A DNA stretch of 64,000 nucleotides from contig JANWWP010000023.1 in assembly GCA_025055575.1 (NCBI GenBank), positions 38,763 through 102,762 on the forward strand. The letters run 5' to 3'. This stretch comes from Flavobacteriales bacterium (lineage in GTDB: Bacteria; Bacteroidota; Bacteroidia; CAIKAF01). Positions 26,837 through 35,642 of the stretch are shown in pieces; positions within the stretch are counted from its first letter, which is position 1; the number at the start of each line of letters is the position of its first letter. A program made the translations under genes and the position numbers. The notes beneath the pieces are model-generated. The model saw only the letters and a program-made list of their open reading frames with translations. It was not told the DNA's origin and did no database searches.

Positions 26837-29330
26837 TGGTATTTTTCTTCTTTCTTAACCTCAGCACGCGCGTTAAAAAAGGTTCCTTAATTTCCATGCC
26901 TTTCTCCTGATCATAATAGCCATACCCATAGGTGTATCCATAGCCGCTGTAACCGTAGCCATAGCCGTAACCGTAACCATAGGAGTAGCCATAATTATAG
27001 CCGTAGCCATAGTTGTAGGAATAGCCATAGCCGTATTTTCCTGCCTTCTGAAGATCAACACCATTCAATATCACGGACATCTTTGAAATTTTACTTTCTT
27101 CGAGAAGGCGGTTGAGATTGTTAATGAAAAATTTTCTGGAATACTCAGAGCGAAATACATAGATTGGAAAATCCGACTTAATAAGATTGGAAATCGCGTC
27201 CGAAACAATCCCCACGGGCGGATTATCAATTACAATGTAATCATATTTTTTTTTAAGATCTTCTAATAAGGTACTCATAGCCTGACTGAGCAAAAGCTCC
27301 GAGGGATTGGGAGGGGGCGGCCCAGCCGTGATAAAGTCAAGATTGGCTAATTTACTGCTTTTAATGCATTGATCTAAAGAAGTCTGATGGCTGAGAATCG
27401 TACTTACCCCCGCGTTATTATCGGTTTCAAATCCCAAATGAATTTTGGGCTTTCTTAGGTCACAGTCCAGAAGAATCACACGACTGCCCGTAAAGGCAAG
27501 TATCCCGGCCAGATTCATGGTAATAAAGGTTTTCCCCTCGCCGGAAATGGTGGATGTGACAGATATTACTTTGGGGCCCGGTTCATTATTGAGAAATTGC
27601 ATGTTGGACCGCACTGCCCTGAAAGCTTCCGCAATGAGGCCTTTTGGCTTTTTGTCGATCACAAGTTGGGAAATAGGAATTTCTTCCTTATACTTATGAA
27701 TAATGCCTAATATTGGAGCCTGGGTGTGTTTGGCAATGTCCTGTGCAGAAAGTATTTCATCATAAAATAGGTAGCGCACAAGCACCAGCATGAGCGACAA
27801 TACAAGCCACCCTGCAAGACTCGATAGAATAATCAATTGACGGTTGGGGGCAATCGGTTGTTCCGGCGAAACGGCATATTGTAATATTTGATATTCCGGT
27901 ACGTAGCCTTCCCGCGCCAGCATATACTCCGTTCTTTTATCTATCAGTGAATTATAGTATTTTTCATTGATGGCCTGAATCCTCCTCAGCTTAGCCAGTT
28001 CAATGTTGGAAGTATCTCCTTTGGTTCCAGGCGCCTGAGGCATAATCACGGATTTGAGTCTGGAAATATTTTCCGTGATGGTATTCAGTCGGTTCTGGTA
28101 AACCTCCTGAATGGTTTTGGTGCTTTGTATCAATGCATCTTGCTGAATTTTAATTTGATAATCAATAGCTTCAAAAGCCTTGCTATTGGGGGTTACATTA
28201 TAGGCAATGTCTTCTTTACGACCCAGTAAATTTCGAATTTGATTGAGAATGGGAGACAAATATTTTTCCGTCTCGGTTCCAGACAGAATGACGAGTTGCT
28301 CATAAATATCCGCGGATGTGAATTTTTGCTTTTGAAGTAGATTTTTCAAAATCTGCATTTCCAACTCCAGTTTCAGTTTAGCATTTTCCAGTTCAAAAAG
28401 CAGTTTTGTTTGATTGCTTACATCGGTTTCGAGGGGCAGGAGCATACCATCCTCAAAAATTCGATTCACTCCGGAGAGCTTCTTCTCATTTTCCGAAAGC
28501 TTTTCGGTCACAAGGCCGAGCGTCCTGTCAATGTAAGCAATCACCTGATTGGCGCTTTCCTGTTGCTTTTCAGTGTGAAAAACCTCGAACTCTTTGGCCA
28601 TTCCGTTCACGAAATCTGCGGCTTTGACCGGATTGTTGTCTTCCAGACTGATCTCAATGGTTTTAGCTGCTTCATTCAAAACTTTTACTTTGAGGTTGGT
28701 GCGATACTTCTGAACCTGTTTGTTAGGATCATTAATTATGAAATAGAAATCGCCTTTTATTTTTTCCAACTTCTCATAATCCGGATTCACTTTCAGGCGA
28801 AACTCCGGAAAATCCGTCCAGGCACCCAAACTGATGACCTGTTTGATTTCCTTATTTTTTATTTTATAAAAAATTTCTGCAGAGTTGCTTTTTATCCTGA
28901 TATATACTGGAACAGAATAGATTATCTTATCTATTACTTCATACTCAACAGAGTAAGGAGATTGTTTATAAATTTCAAAGTCAATGATATTTCCTTTATT
29001 AAAATAGCTTATATCTAAATCAAGTTTTTCTATTACACGCCGAATAAAAACCGGCGATCGCAACAACTCCACCTGTTTAGCCAAATCCTCTGCATACAAT
29101 TGGCTCACGCCTTCAATGAGATTGGATTTTTGCTTATTGGATTCGCTCGTGAGTTGGATGATGGATTTTGTTTGATAAATCGGTTGCGTGTAGCGGATGA
29201 GAAGAAATGCCGTCGTAGCGGACACCAGAAGCAGCGTGACCACCCACACCACATTCTGCACCAATACCAAAAGGAGAAGACGCGGATCGAAATCCTGATT
29301 AATATTGGAAACAGGCTTTACATTGCTCAT
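26823..29330 (-). CDS. Wzc-like polysaccharide biosynthesis tyrosine autokinase (BY-kinase)
   Basis: Wzz-like N-terminus; Walker A STISGEGKTFITMNLAG; VILLDCDLRKPKIH; YDYIVIDNPPVGIVSDA; Tyr-rich tail. Confidence 0.95.
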   Translation of the reverse strand: MSNVKPVSNINQDFDPRLLLLVLVQNVVWVVTLLLVSATTAFLLIRYTQPIYQTKSIIQLTSESNKQKSNLIEGVSQLYAEDLAKQVELLRSPVFIRRVIEKLDLDISYFNKGNIIDFEIYKQSPYSVEYEVIDKIIYSVPVYIRIKSNSAEIFYKIKNKEIKQVISLGAWTDFPEFRLKVNPDYEKLEKIKGDFYFIINDPNKQVQKYRTNLKVKVLNEAAKTIEISLEDNNPVKAADFVNGMAKEFEVFHTEKQQESANQVIAYIDRTLGLVTEKLSENEKKLSGVNRIFEDGMLLPLETDVSNQTKLLFELENAKLKLELEMQILKNLLQKQKFTSADIYEQLVILSGTETEKYLSPILNQIRNLLGRKEDIAYNVTPNSKAFEAIDYQIKIQQDALIQSTKTIQEVYQNRLNTITENISRLKSVIMPQAPGTKGDTSNIELAKLRRIQAINEKYYNSLIDKRTEYMLAREGYVPEYQILQYAVSPEQPIAPNRQLIILSSLAGWLVLSLMLVLVRYLFYDEILSAQDIAKHTQAPILGIIHKYKEEIPISQLVIDKKPKGLIAEAFRAVRSNMQFLNNEPGPKVISVTSTISGEGKTFITMNLAGILAFTGSRVILLDCDLRKPKIHLGFETDNNAGVSTILSHQTSLDQCIKSSKLANLDFITAGPPPPNPSELLLSQAMSTLLEDLKKKYDYIVIDNPPVGIVSDAISNLIKSDFPIYVFRSEYSRKFFINNLNRLLEESKISKMSVILNGVDLQKAGKYGYGYSYNYGYGYNYGYSYGYGYGYGYGYSGYGYTYGYGYYDQEKGMEIKEPFLTRVLRLRKKKNTNGTA
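26913..27035 (-). repeat. Low-complexity 6-nt-periodic coding repeat encoding 41 residues (21 Tyr) in the BY-kinase tail
   Basis: YGYGYSYNYGYGYNYGYSYGYGYGYGYGYSGYGYTYGYGYY read codon by codon. Confidence 0.95.
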
Positions 29331-30127
29331 CCGCCAAAGAGATTTCTAAATATAATTATTGTGGTAATAAACGTGGAAATCGAGAATGTCACGGAGACCC
29401 AAGGCAATACTTCCACTCTTAGCCAATCTATAAAGCGTTCCCTGGGCTCCACATAGATGATATCGTTGGGTTTGAGCACAAGGTCTGCATCTTTCATTCC
29501 ATCTATAGTGGAGAGGTCCACCAGGTAGATTTTTGGATTTTTGAGATCGCCGCGAATCAGCTTAATTTTAAAGGCTTTGGCCCCTGTGGAGATGCCCCCG
29601 GAGGCCGCAATAGCTTCAAATAGCGTCATATTCGGATTCTGATATGGAATTATGGAGGCCTTTCCACTTTGCCCAGGGAATACGATGACCCTTTGATTGA
29701 GCACCCGCACCTGCACATAGGGATCCCTGTAGTGTTTGGAAAAAAGATACTCTAAAGTGTCCTCCAATTGGCGTACAGTGAGACCCGTCACCTTCAGGCG
29801 TCCTAAAATCGGCATTTTAATGGTGCCATCATATTCCACGAAAAAAGATACCTGCGCGCCCTGACGCCCCGACCCGCCTACTTCCCGGGTGAGTTCCATG
29901 TTGGCGTTCACAATGTCAATAAGAGGGAAGCCTCCATCGGCTACTAAAAGAATGGATACATTGTCATTTACACCTATCACATACTGTGAGTCTCTCTGAG
30001 TTGGAAATTCATCAAACTTATAATCTTTGGGGGTCCGGATCATGATGGAGGGATCCAGATATCGGCAACTCGAAATCCCTAAAAATATCAGTAAAGCAAC
30101 ACCGTACCGGAAAAAATTTTTAATCAA
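29327..30127 (-). CDS. Wza-like polysaccharide export lipoprotein (Poly_export/SLBB)
   Basis: Lipobox GISSC; QYVIGVNDNVSILL, GTIKMPILGRLKVTGLTVRQLEDTLEYLFSKHYRDPYVQVRVLNQRVIVFPGQ. Confidence 0.92.
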   Translation of the reverse strand: MIKNFFRYGVALLIFLGISSCRYLDPSIMIRTPKDYKFDEFPTQRDSQYVIGVNDNVSILLVADGGFPLIDIVNANMELTREVGGSGRQGAQVSFFVEYDGTIKMPILGRLKVTGLTVRQLEDTLEYLFSKHYRDPYVQVRVLNQRVIVFPGQSGKASIIPYQNPNMTLFEAIAASGGISTGAKAFKIKLIRGDLKNPKIYLVDLSTIDGMKDADLVLKPNDIIYVEPRERFIDWLRVEVLPWVSVTFSISTFITTIIIFRNLFGG

Positions 30128-30170
30128 TTTGTAGGGCGATTGGTTTATTCATTTGCAAAGATACTTTTCA

Positions 30171-31370
30171 TTAAGGAACAGGATTCTTTCTATCTAAAAG
30201 TTGCTCATAAAGAGAGCGCATGTCCGAGGCCAGCCTTTCAGCTGAAAACCTTTGACCGGTTTCAGTTCTTTTGAGAGAAGCCTGATACTTAAAATCTTGA
30301 GCGTGGAGGTACATTTCCTTAAAGGCCCGGCTCATGGCCTCAGGATCCCCGCTGGATACCAAGCAAGCCGGGAATCCTGGAACGATGACATCCCGTACTC
30401 CCCCCACCTCGGTGCTGACCACTGGAATGCCCGCGGCCTGGGCTTCAATGAGGCTCACGGGCGTACCCTCGTTGAGACTGCTCAGGGCCATCACATCGAA
30501 AGCCGGTAAGATTTCCTCAACGTATTTAATCCAGCCGGTGAAAAAAATATCGGCCTCCGGCTGCATGTTTTGGTAGGCCCATCGGAGCCCCAGGTTTTCT
30601 GCCAGTTCACAATTTTCCATCAAAAGGGGTCCGTCCCCAACGACCACCAAAAGCGCGCGACCTGAAATTTCAGCCCGCGCCTGGGCAAAGGACCGCAATA
30701 ATAAAGCGTGATTTTTGATGGGTGCTAAACGGCCTATGCTTCCGATGATAAACGCATCACCGGGCAAACGAAATTTTTGCCGAGCAAGGTGCCGGTTTTC
30801 GTCACCCAGGTTAAGGAATCTTTTCAATTGAAAGCCTAAGGGCACAACATGTACTTTGGAAGCCGGGCAGATTTTATGAACCTTCACCAGCTCATCTTTC
30901 TGAGCCGGACTGATGGCAACGACGGCATCGCTGATACGGGCCAGAAAACGTTCCAGATTTTTAAATAAAGATGTTTTGAGAGGGCCGAAATACCCATGAA
31001 ATACGTGGCCGTGAAAGGTGTGTAACACCACTGGCACACCGCACAACCTGGCCGCCAAACGACCGACAGCTCCGGCCTTAGAGGCATGGGTGTGAACTAT
31101 GTGGGGCCTAAACCGGCGGATGAGACGCATCACCTGCCCTAGGGTTTGGATATCCCGAAAAGGATGAATCTCCCGGCCCATGGAAGGCAGAATTTGGTAG
31201 GCCACGCCCAGATCTTTTAAAATGAATTCTGAACTTTCTTCTCCCGGCTCGTGGCGGGCCCCCACCAGCAACGTTTCGTATTCCGGAGCCAGATATTTGG
31301 TAAGCAAAGCCACATTGTAGGTGGGCCCTCCCAAATTGAAGCGGTTGGTGATACGCAAAATCCTGGGCAT
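30171..31370 (-). CDS. Glycosyltransferase family 4
   Basis: FNLGGPTYNVALLTKYL, HIVHTHASKAGAVGRLAA, IGSIGRLAPIKNHALLLRSF, SLNEGTPVSLIEAQAAGIPVVSTEVGGVRDVI. Confidence 0.92.
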   Translation of the reverse strand: MPRILRITNRFNLGGPTYNVALLTKYLAPEYETLLVGARHEPGEESSEFILKDLGVAYQILPSMGREIHPFRDIQTLGQVMRLIRRFRPHIVHTHASKAGAVGRLAARLCGVPVVLHTFHGHVFHGYFGPLKTSLFKNLERFLARISDAVVAISPAQKDELVKVHKICPASKVHVVPLGFQLKRFLNLGDENRHLARQKFRLPGDAFIIGSIGRLAPIKNHALLLRSFAQARAEISGRALLVVVGDGPLLMENCELAENLGLRWAYQNMQPEADIFFTGWIKYVEEILPAFDVMALSSLNEGTPVSLIEAQAAGIPVVSTEVGGVRDVIVPGFPACLVSSGDPEAMSRAFKEMYLHAQDFKYQASLKRTETGQRFSAERLASDMRSLYEQLLDRKNPVP

Positions 31371-33250
31371 CAGTTCAAATGTTTTTTATACCAATGTTGA
31401 AATACAATCAGAGACCATAGCCACCAAGCGCTGTCGCCGGCATCCGGGCCTGCCAGTTTTTTGATAAGGTGTTGGGCTGCCCTCGGATTAAAAATTTTTT
31501 GATGCTCCAGGAAGTCCGGGTCCAGATATTCTTTTTCTATGACCGACTTCAGGGGACCTAAAAACCATTTTCTCAGCGGCACTTCAAATCCCCGTTTGCC
31601 CCGTGTATAAATTTCAGGAGGTAATTCCTCTCGGAAAGCATCGCGCAATATTTTTTTTGAAAAACGAGGTCCGCATTTAAACCGCCAAGGAATGCGTAAG
31701 GCCAAATCCACCACGCGATTGTCCAGCAAAGGAGGTCGCACTTCCAGGCTGTGCATCATGCTCATCCGGTCGGTTTTCACCAGCATATCATTGGCCAACA
31801 CCAATTGAAGATCTGCCAGTAGGGTGGATTGCACTCCATCCTCCCACGATCTTTCTGCACAAAAATTTTCGGCATATTGGAACCATGCTTTCTTAAAATC
31901 CTCTCCAAGCGCTTCTGTGCACCAGTCCAAGTGCCCGTAAGAGGCCCAGGCCAAGTACCGGCGGCAAGGTTTCAGGCGGGCCCCTTCCATCATACGGATG
32001 AGCTGCCGCACTCGGTTGGCCCAAGGCCCGGACCTGTGATGGGGTAAAAGCCGGAGCAGGGGCAAGAGGAAATAGCCTCGCCGCAGGACAGGATACCTTT
32101 GAATAATGGCTTCTGCCACATGTTTCTGATAACCGCCAAAAAGCTCGTCCCCGCCATCACCAGAAAGCGCCACCGTGACTTCTTTTCGCACTTCGCGGGA
32201 TAAAATCGAAACGGCCAGGGCAGAGGAGTCAGCGAAAGGCTCATCCAAATAGTCCAGCACGGAGGGTAGGATATCTAACAGATCATTTAAAGATAGCGAG
32301 AACACTGTGTGCGGCACCCCGGCTTTTTGGGCCAAAAGACGGGCATAGCGGGTTTCATCGTAAAAGGGTTCGTCTTTAAACCCAATGGAAAAAGTGGCTA
32401 CTTCCGGATGGCGCCGTGCGGCTGCCAAGGTCAAGACGGCGGAGTCCAGGCCGCCACTTAGAAAAATTCCCACCGGCACATCGGCCACGAGCCAATCCTC
32501 CAGAACTTCGGATAAGGTGGTGCGCAGTTGATCCTTGGCCTGTTCAAATGTTAGGTTTTCCACCGTTGGGTCCGAAGGAAGTTTCCAAAAAAAATTCGGT
32601 TCCGAAGGGCCTTGATCGGAAATTTTCATCCACGTCCCCGGCGGCAGTTTGTAAATTTCCTTAAATGCTGAAAGCGGTGCGGGAATGTAAGTCAGCATGA
32701 AGTAGGGCGCAAGAGCGGAAAGATTCAGCTCCGGACGGCCCCACAACGGAAGGAGGGCCTTGGGTTCGCTGCCAAATACAAGATAATTATGACGCCAGCC
32801 GTAATACAAAGGCTTTATGCCCATGCGATCCCGGGCCAGGAAAAGCTCTTTTTTAAGGGTATCCCAGATGGCAAAGGCAAAAAAACCATTCAACCGAAGG
32901 AGACACGCAGGCCCTTCTTTTTCCCAAAGCCGCAGCAAAACCTCTGTATCCGAACGGGTACGAAATGCCACACCTTCCTGTTCCAGTTCTTTTCTTAGGT
33001 GGCGAAAATTGAGTATTTCGCCATTGTAGGCCAGGACATAGCGTCCATCGCCGCTCACCATCGGCTGATGCGCTTCGGGGCTGAGATCCAAAATAGCCAG
33101 GCGCCGGTGTGCCAAACCTATCTCAGGCTCTTCATAAAGGCCCGCGGCATCCGGCCCGCGTGCCGTGAGCGCTACTCCGGCGGCCCGCAACGCCTCCGCC
33201 CTTAAAGGCGGGGCACCCCGCAAGGCGAGCCAGCCGGCAAATCCGCACAT
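31370..33250 (-). CDS. asnB: Asparagine synthase (glutamine-hydrolyzing)
   Basis: MCGFAGWLALRG N-terminal Cys; SGGLDSAVLTLAAARR; LSGDGGDELFGGYQKH. Confidence 0.95.
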   Translation of the reverse strand: MCGFAGWLALRGAPPLRAEALRAAGVALTARGPDAAGLYEEPEIGLAHRRLAILDLSPEAHQPMVSGDGRYVLAYNGEILNFRHLRKELEQEGVAFRTRSDTEVLLRLWEKEGPACLLRLNGFFAFAIWDTLKKELFLARDRMGIKPLYYGWRHNYLVFGSEPKALLPLWGRPELNLSALAPYFMLTYIPAPLSAFKEIYKLPPGTWMKISDQGPSEPNFFWKLPSDPTVENLTFEQAKDQLRTTLSEVLEDWLVADVPVGIFLSGGLDSAVLTLAAARRHPEVATFSIGFKDEPFYDETRYARLLAQKAGVPHTVFSLSLNDLLDILPSVLDYLDEPFADSSALAVSILSREVRKEVTVALSGDGGDELFGGYQKHVAEAIIQRYPVLRRGYFLLPLLRLLPHHRSGPWANRVRQLIRMMEGARLKPCRRYLAWASYGHLDWCTEALGEDFKKAWFQYAENFCAERSWEDGVQSTLLADLQLVLANDMLVKTDRMSMMHSLEVRPPLLDNRVVDLALRIPWRFKCGPRFSKKILRDAFREELPPEIYTRGKRGFEVPLRKWFLGPLKSVIEKEYLDPDFLEHQKIFNPRAAQHLIKKLAGPDAGDSAWWLWSLIVFQHWYKKHLN

Positions 33251-33262
33251 GCCTTCCGCTTA

Positions 33263-34651
33263 TTACAGATGTATCACTTCGCCGTATGCAGCGGCGGCCG
33301 CTTCCATAATAGCTTCGCTCATGGTGGGGTGGGGATGCACGGATTTGATGATTTCATGGCCTGTTGTTTCCAGTTTCCGGGCCACCACCACCTCGGCAAT
33401 CATTTCCGTGACGCCGGCGCCCACCATGTGGCAACCAAGCCACTCCCCGTAGCGGGCGTCGAATATCACCTTCACAAAGCCTTCTTTGTGTCCTGCAGCG
33501 CTGGCTTTCCCTGAAGCCGAAAAAGGAAATTTCCCCACTTTGATGTCGTATCCCTTTTCGCGGGCTTGTTTTTCAGTGAGCCCCACGGAAGCAACTTCAG
33601 GCTGGCAATACGTGCAGGAAGGAATATTGTTGTAGTCAAGAGGTTCGGGATTCAGGCCTTTGATCGCTTCCACGCAAATAATGCCTTCGTGTGAGGCCAC
33701 ATGAGCCAAGGCTGGCCCTTTCGTGACGTCCCCGATGGCATAAATCCCAGGTACATTTGTACGATAATAAGGGTCGGTGACGATTTTGCCTTTTTCCACC
33801 TGCACCCCCAGAATTTCAAGGCCCAGATTCTCAAGGTTGGCTTGCACACCTGCCGCGCTCAACACAACGTCGCAGGCCACCTGAACCATCCCCTGGGCGG
33901 TTTTGATGTGGGCCACAGGCCGCCCTCCTTTCACTTCCACTTGTTCTACTGTGCTGTTGGTAAAAATTTGAATGCCGGCTTTTTTGAAAGATTTTTCCAC
34001 AGCTTTGCTCACTTCTTCGTCCTCCAGAGGAAGAATATTGGGCATGTATTCTACAAGCGTCACGCGGGTGCCCATAGCGTTGTAGAAATACGCAAACTCG
34101 CTGCCAATGGCTCCTGACCCAATCACCACGAGACTTTCCGGACGGGTCGGCAACACCATAGCTTCTCGGTAGCCAATCACCGTTTTACCGTCCTGCGGTA
34201 TTCCGGGCAACTCCCGAGAGCGGGCTCCTGTGGCCAGGATAATATGCGGGGCTTCAAGAATTTTGCGCTGGCCATCGGCTGTGGAAACTTCCACCTTGCC
34301 AGGAGCCAATAATTTCCCAAACCCTATCACCACATCAATTTTGTTCTTCCGCATCAAAAATTCCACGCCTTTGCTCATACCCTGAGCCACCTGGCGGCTG
34401 CGGCTAATGACTTTTTCAAAATGAATTTGAGGGCTCTGCACTTCAAAGCCGTAGTCTGCCGCATGATCTAAATATTCCTTGACGGTGGCGCTTTTCAAAA
34501 GAGCCTTTGTGGGAATGCAGCCCCAGTTGAGACAGACACCGCCCAGGGCTTCCTTCTCCACAACCGCTGTTTTAAAGCCCAATTGCGCTGCGCGAATAGC
34601 CGCCACATAACCTCCCGGACCACTGCCCACCACTATCACATCGTACTTCAT
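33263..34651 (-). CDS. lpdA: Dihydrolipoyl dehydrogenase
   Basis: VVGSGPGGYVAAIRAAQLG, GGVCLNWGCIPTKALL, HPHPTMSEAIMEAAAAAYGE. Confidence 0.96.
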   Translation of the reverse strand: MKYDVIVVGSGPGGYVAAIRAAQLGFKTAVVEKEALGGVCLNWGCIPTKALLKSATVKEYLDHAADYGFEVQSPQIHFEKVISRSRQVAQGMSKGVEFLMRKNKIDVVIGFGKLLAPGKVEVSTADGQRKILEAPHIILATGARSRELPGIPQDGKTVIGYREAMVLPTRPESLVVIGSGAIGSEFAYFYNAMGTRVTLVEYMPNILPLEDEEVSKAVEKSFKKAGIQIFTNSTVEQVEVKGGRPVAHIKTAQGMVQVACDVVLSAAGVQANLENLGLEILGVQVEKGKIVTDPYYRTNVPGIYAIGDVTKGPALAHVASHEGIICVEAIKGLNPEPLDYNNIPSCTYCQPEVASVGLTEKQAREKGYDIKVGKFPFSASGKASAAGHKEGFVKVIFDARYGEWLGCHMVGAGVTEMIAEVVVARKLETTGHEIIKSVHPHPTMSEAIMEAAAAAYGEVIHL

Positions 34652-34666
34652 AATAAAATTTTTCCG

Positions 34667-34674
34667 CGAAAGTA
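34667..34674 (-). promoter_or_regulatory. Variant -7 element TACTTTCG upstream of lpdA
   Basis: One mismatch to TAnnTTTG, 15 nt before the ATG; identical 10-mer TACTTTCGCG at 46424. Confidence 0.35.
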
Positions 34675-34721
34675 CGAGGCAGCAGGAAAATTAACCTAAA
34701 AGCTGTCGGAAGGCCCCCGGA

Positions 34722-35543
34722 TTATGGACGTTCGCGCTCCAGATCCTGCCGCAGGCGCCTCAGTTCATCCTGAACGGCAGAAAGCGCGTCGTGAAGGTGG
34801 TTTTTGCTCAGGTTGGGCGGTGGCAGTTCGCTGCTGATGTAATTTACAAAGCGCCATACCTCCAGCACATCCTCTGCCCGCACTTCATAGGGAGGGTACG
34901 CCGGGTTGGTGGAAGAAAGAACAAAAGAGCCCCTTTCCTTCAATTCATTTTTCAGGATTTTAAAAACAACCCCTTCCTGCCGGGTTACAACGATGCAGGG
35001 TGTGCCATCGCGGAGGCCCATCCAGTTGTCCACATATTCACCCGTAACGTAGGAGCCATCGCCCACGGGAGGCATGCTGTCGCCCTTTATCTGGAAGGTG
35101 CGGTGCTTGCGGTCGGTGCGCAAAAAAGGCAGGTGAAAGGCCGGCAAAACCCGAATGTATTCCGGATCGGCATATCCGGTGGTGTAACCGGCGCGCGCTT
35201 TTTCAGGAACCAGCTCCACATTTTCCCGGCCTTGATGATCGGTTGTGGTGACGACCACACGCAGATTCCGGCCCCGGGCCCTTTCTTCCGCCCCCATTTC
35301 CAGGCTGCGCAGCTGGCTTTCGCGATAGGTTTCCAAAGGCTCGCGCAATAAAACATCTAGGGGCATCCTGAAGTAATCAGCCATCTGCAACAGGCACTCC
35401 AACGGCGGTTCTGCCACGCCTTGTTCATAGGCGCTCCAAGTGGTGCGTTTAAGTCCTAGGGCGTCGGCTACGTCTTCCTGAGACCGCTTTAAACGTTTTC
35501 TCAAAAAGCGAATATTGGAGGCCAAATGATGGAGTTTCGACAT
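34722..35543 (-). CDS. XRE-family regulator with C-terminal S24 (LexA/CI-like) domain
   Basis: HTH RSQEDVADALGLKRTTWSAYEQGVAEPPL; S24-like FQIKGDSMPPVGDGSYVTGEYVDNW; start at MSKLHHLASN. Confidence 0.88.
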   Translation of the reverse strand: MSKLHHLASNIRFLRKRLKRSQEDVADALGLKRTTWSAYEQGVAEPPLECLLQMADYFRMPLDVLLREPLETYRESQLRSLEMGAEERARGRNLRVVVTTTDHQGRENVELVPEKARAGYTTGYADPEYIRVLPAFHLPFLRTDRKHRTFQIKGDSMPPVGDGSYVTGEYVDNWMGLRDGTPCIVVTRQEGVVFKILKNELKERGSFVLSSTNPAYPPYEVRAEDVLEVWRFVNYISSELPPPNLSKNHLHDALSAVQDELRRLRQDLERERP

Positions 35544-35554
35544 ATTTATTGGCA

Positions 35555-35562
35555 CAAAATTA
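35555..35562 (-). promoter_or_regulatory. -7 element TAATTTTG for the XRE-S24 gene
   Basis: Reverse complement of CAAAATTA; 11 nt before the ATG. Confidence 0.5.
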
Positions 35563-35571
35563 GTCAAAATA

Positions 35572-35592
35572 TTTGTACTTTATTTTTACAAA
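35572..35592. promoter_or_regulatory. Inverted repeat TTTGTA-N9-TACAAA, candidate autoregulatory operator
   Basis: TTTGTACTTTATTTTTACAAA lies where the -33 region of the XRE-S24 promoter is expected. Confidence 0.45.
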
Positions 35593-35642
35593 ATTCCCCA
35601 CGGCTTTTTCTATTGAGGATTATATTAAAAATTTTCGTAATC

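Noticed and set aside
26913-27035. CRISPR-like or VNTR non-coding repeat
   Set aside because: The periodicity is fully explained by in-frame Tyr-Gly codons of the BY-kinase; no spacers.
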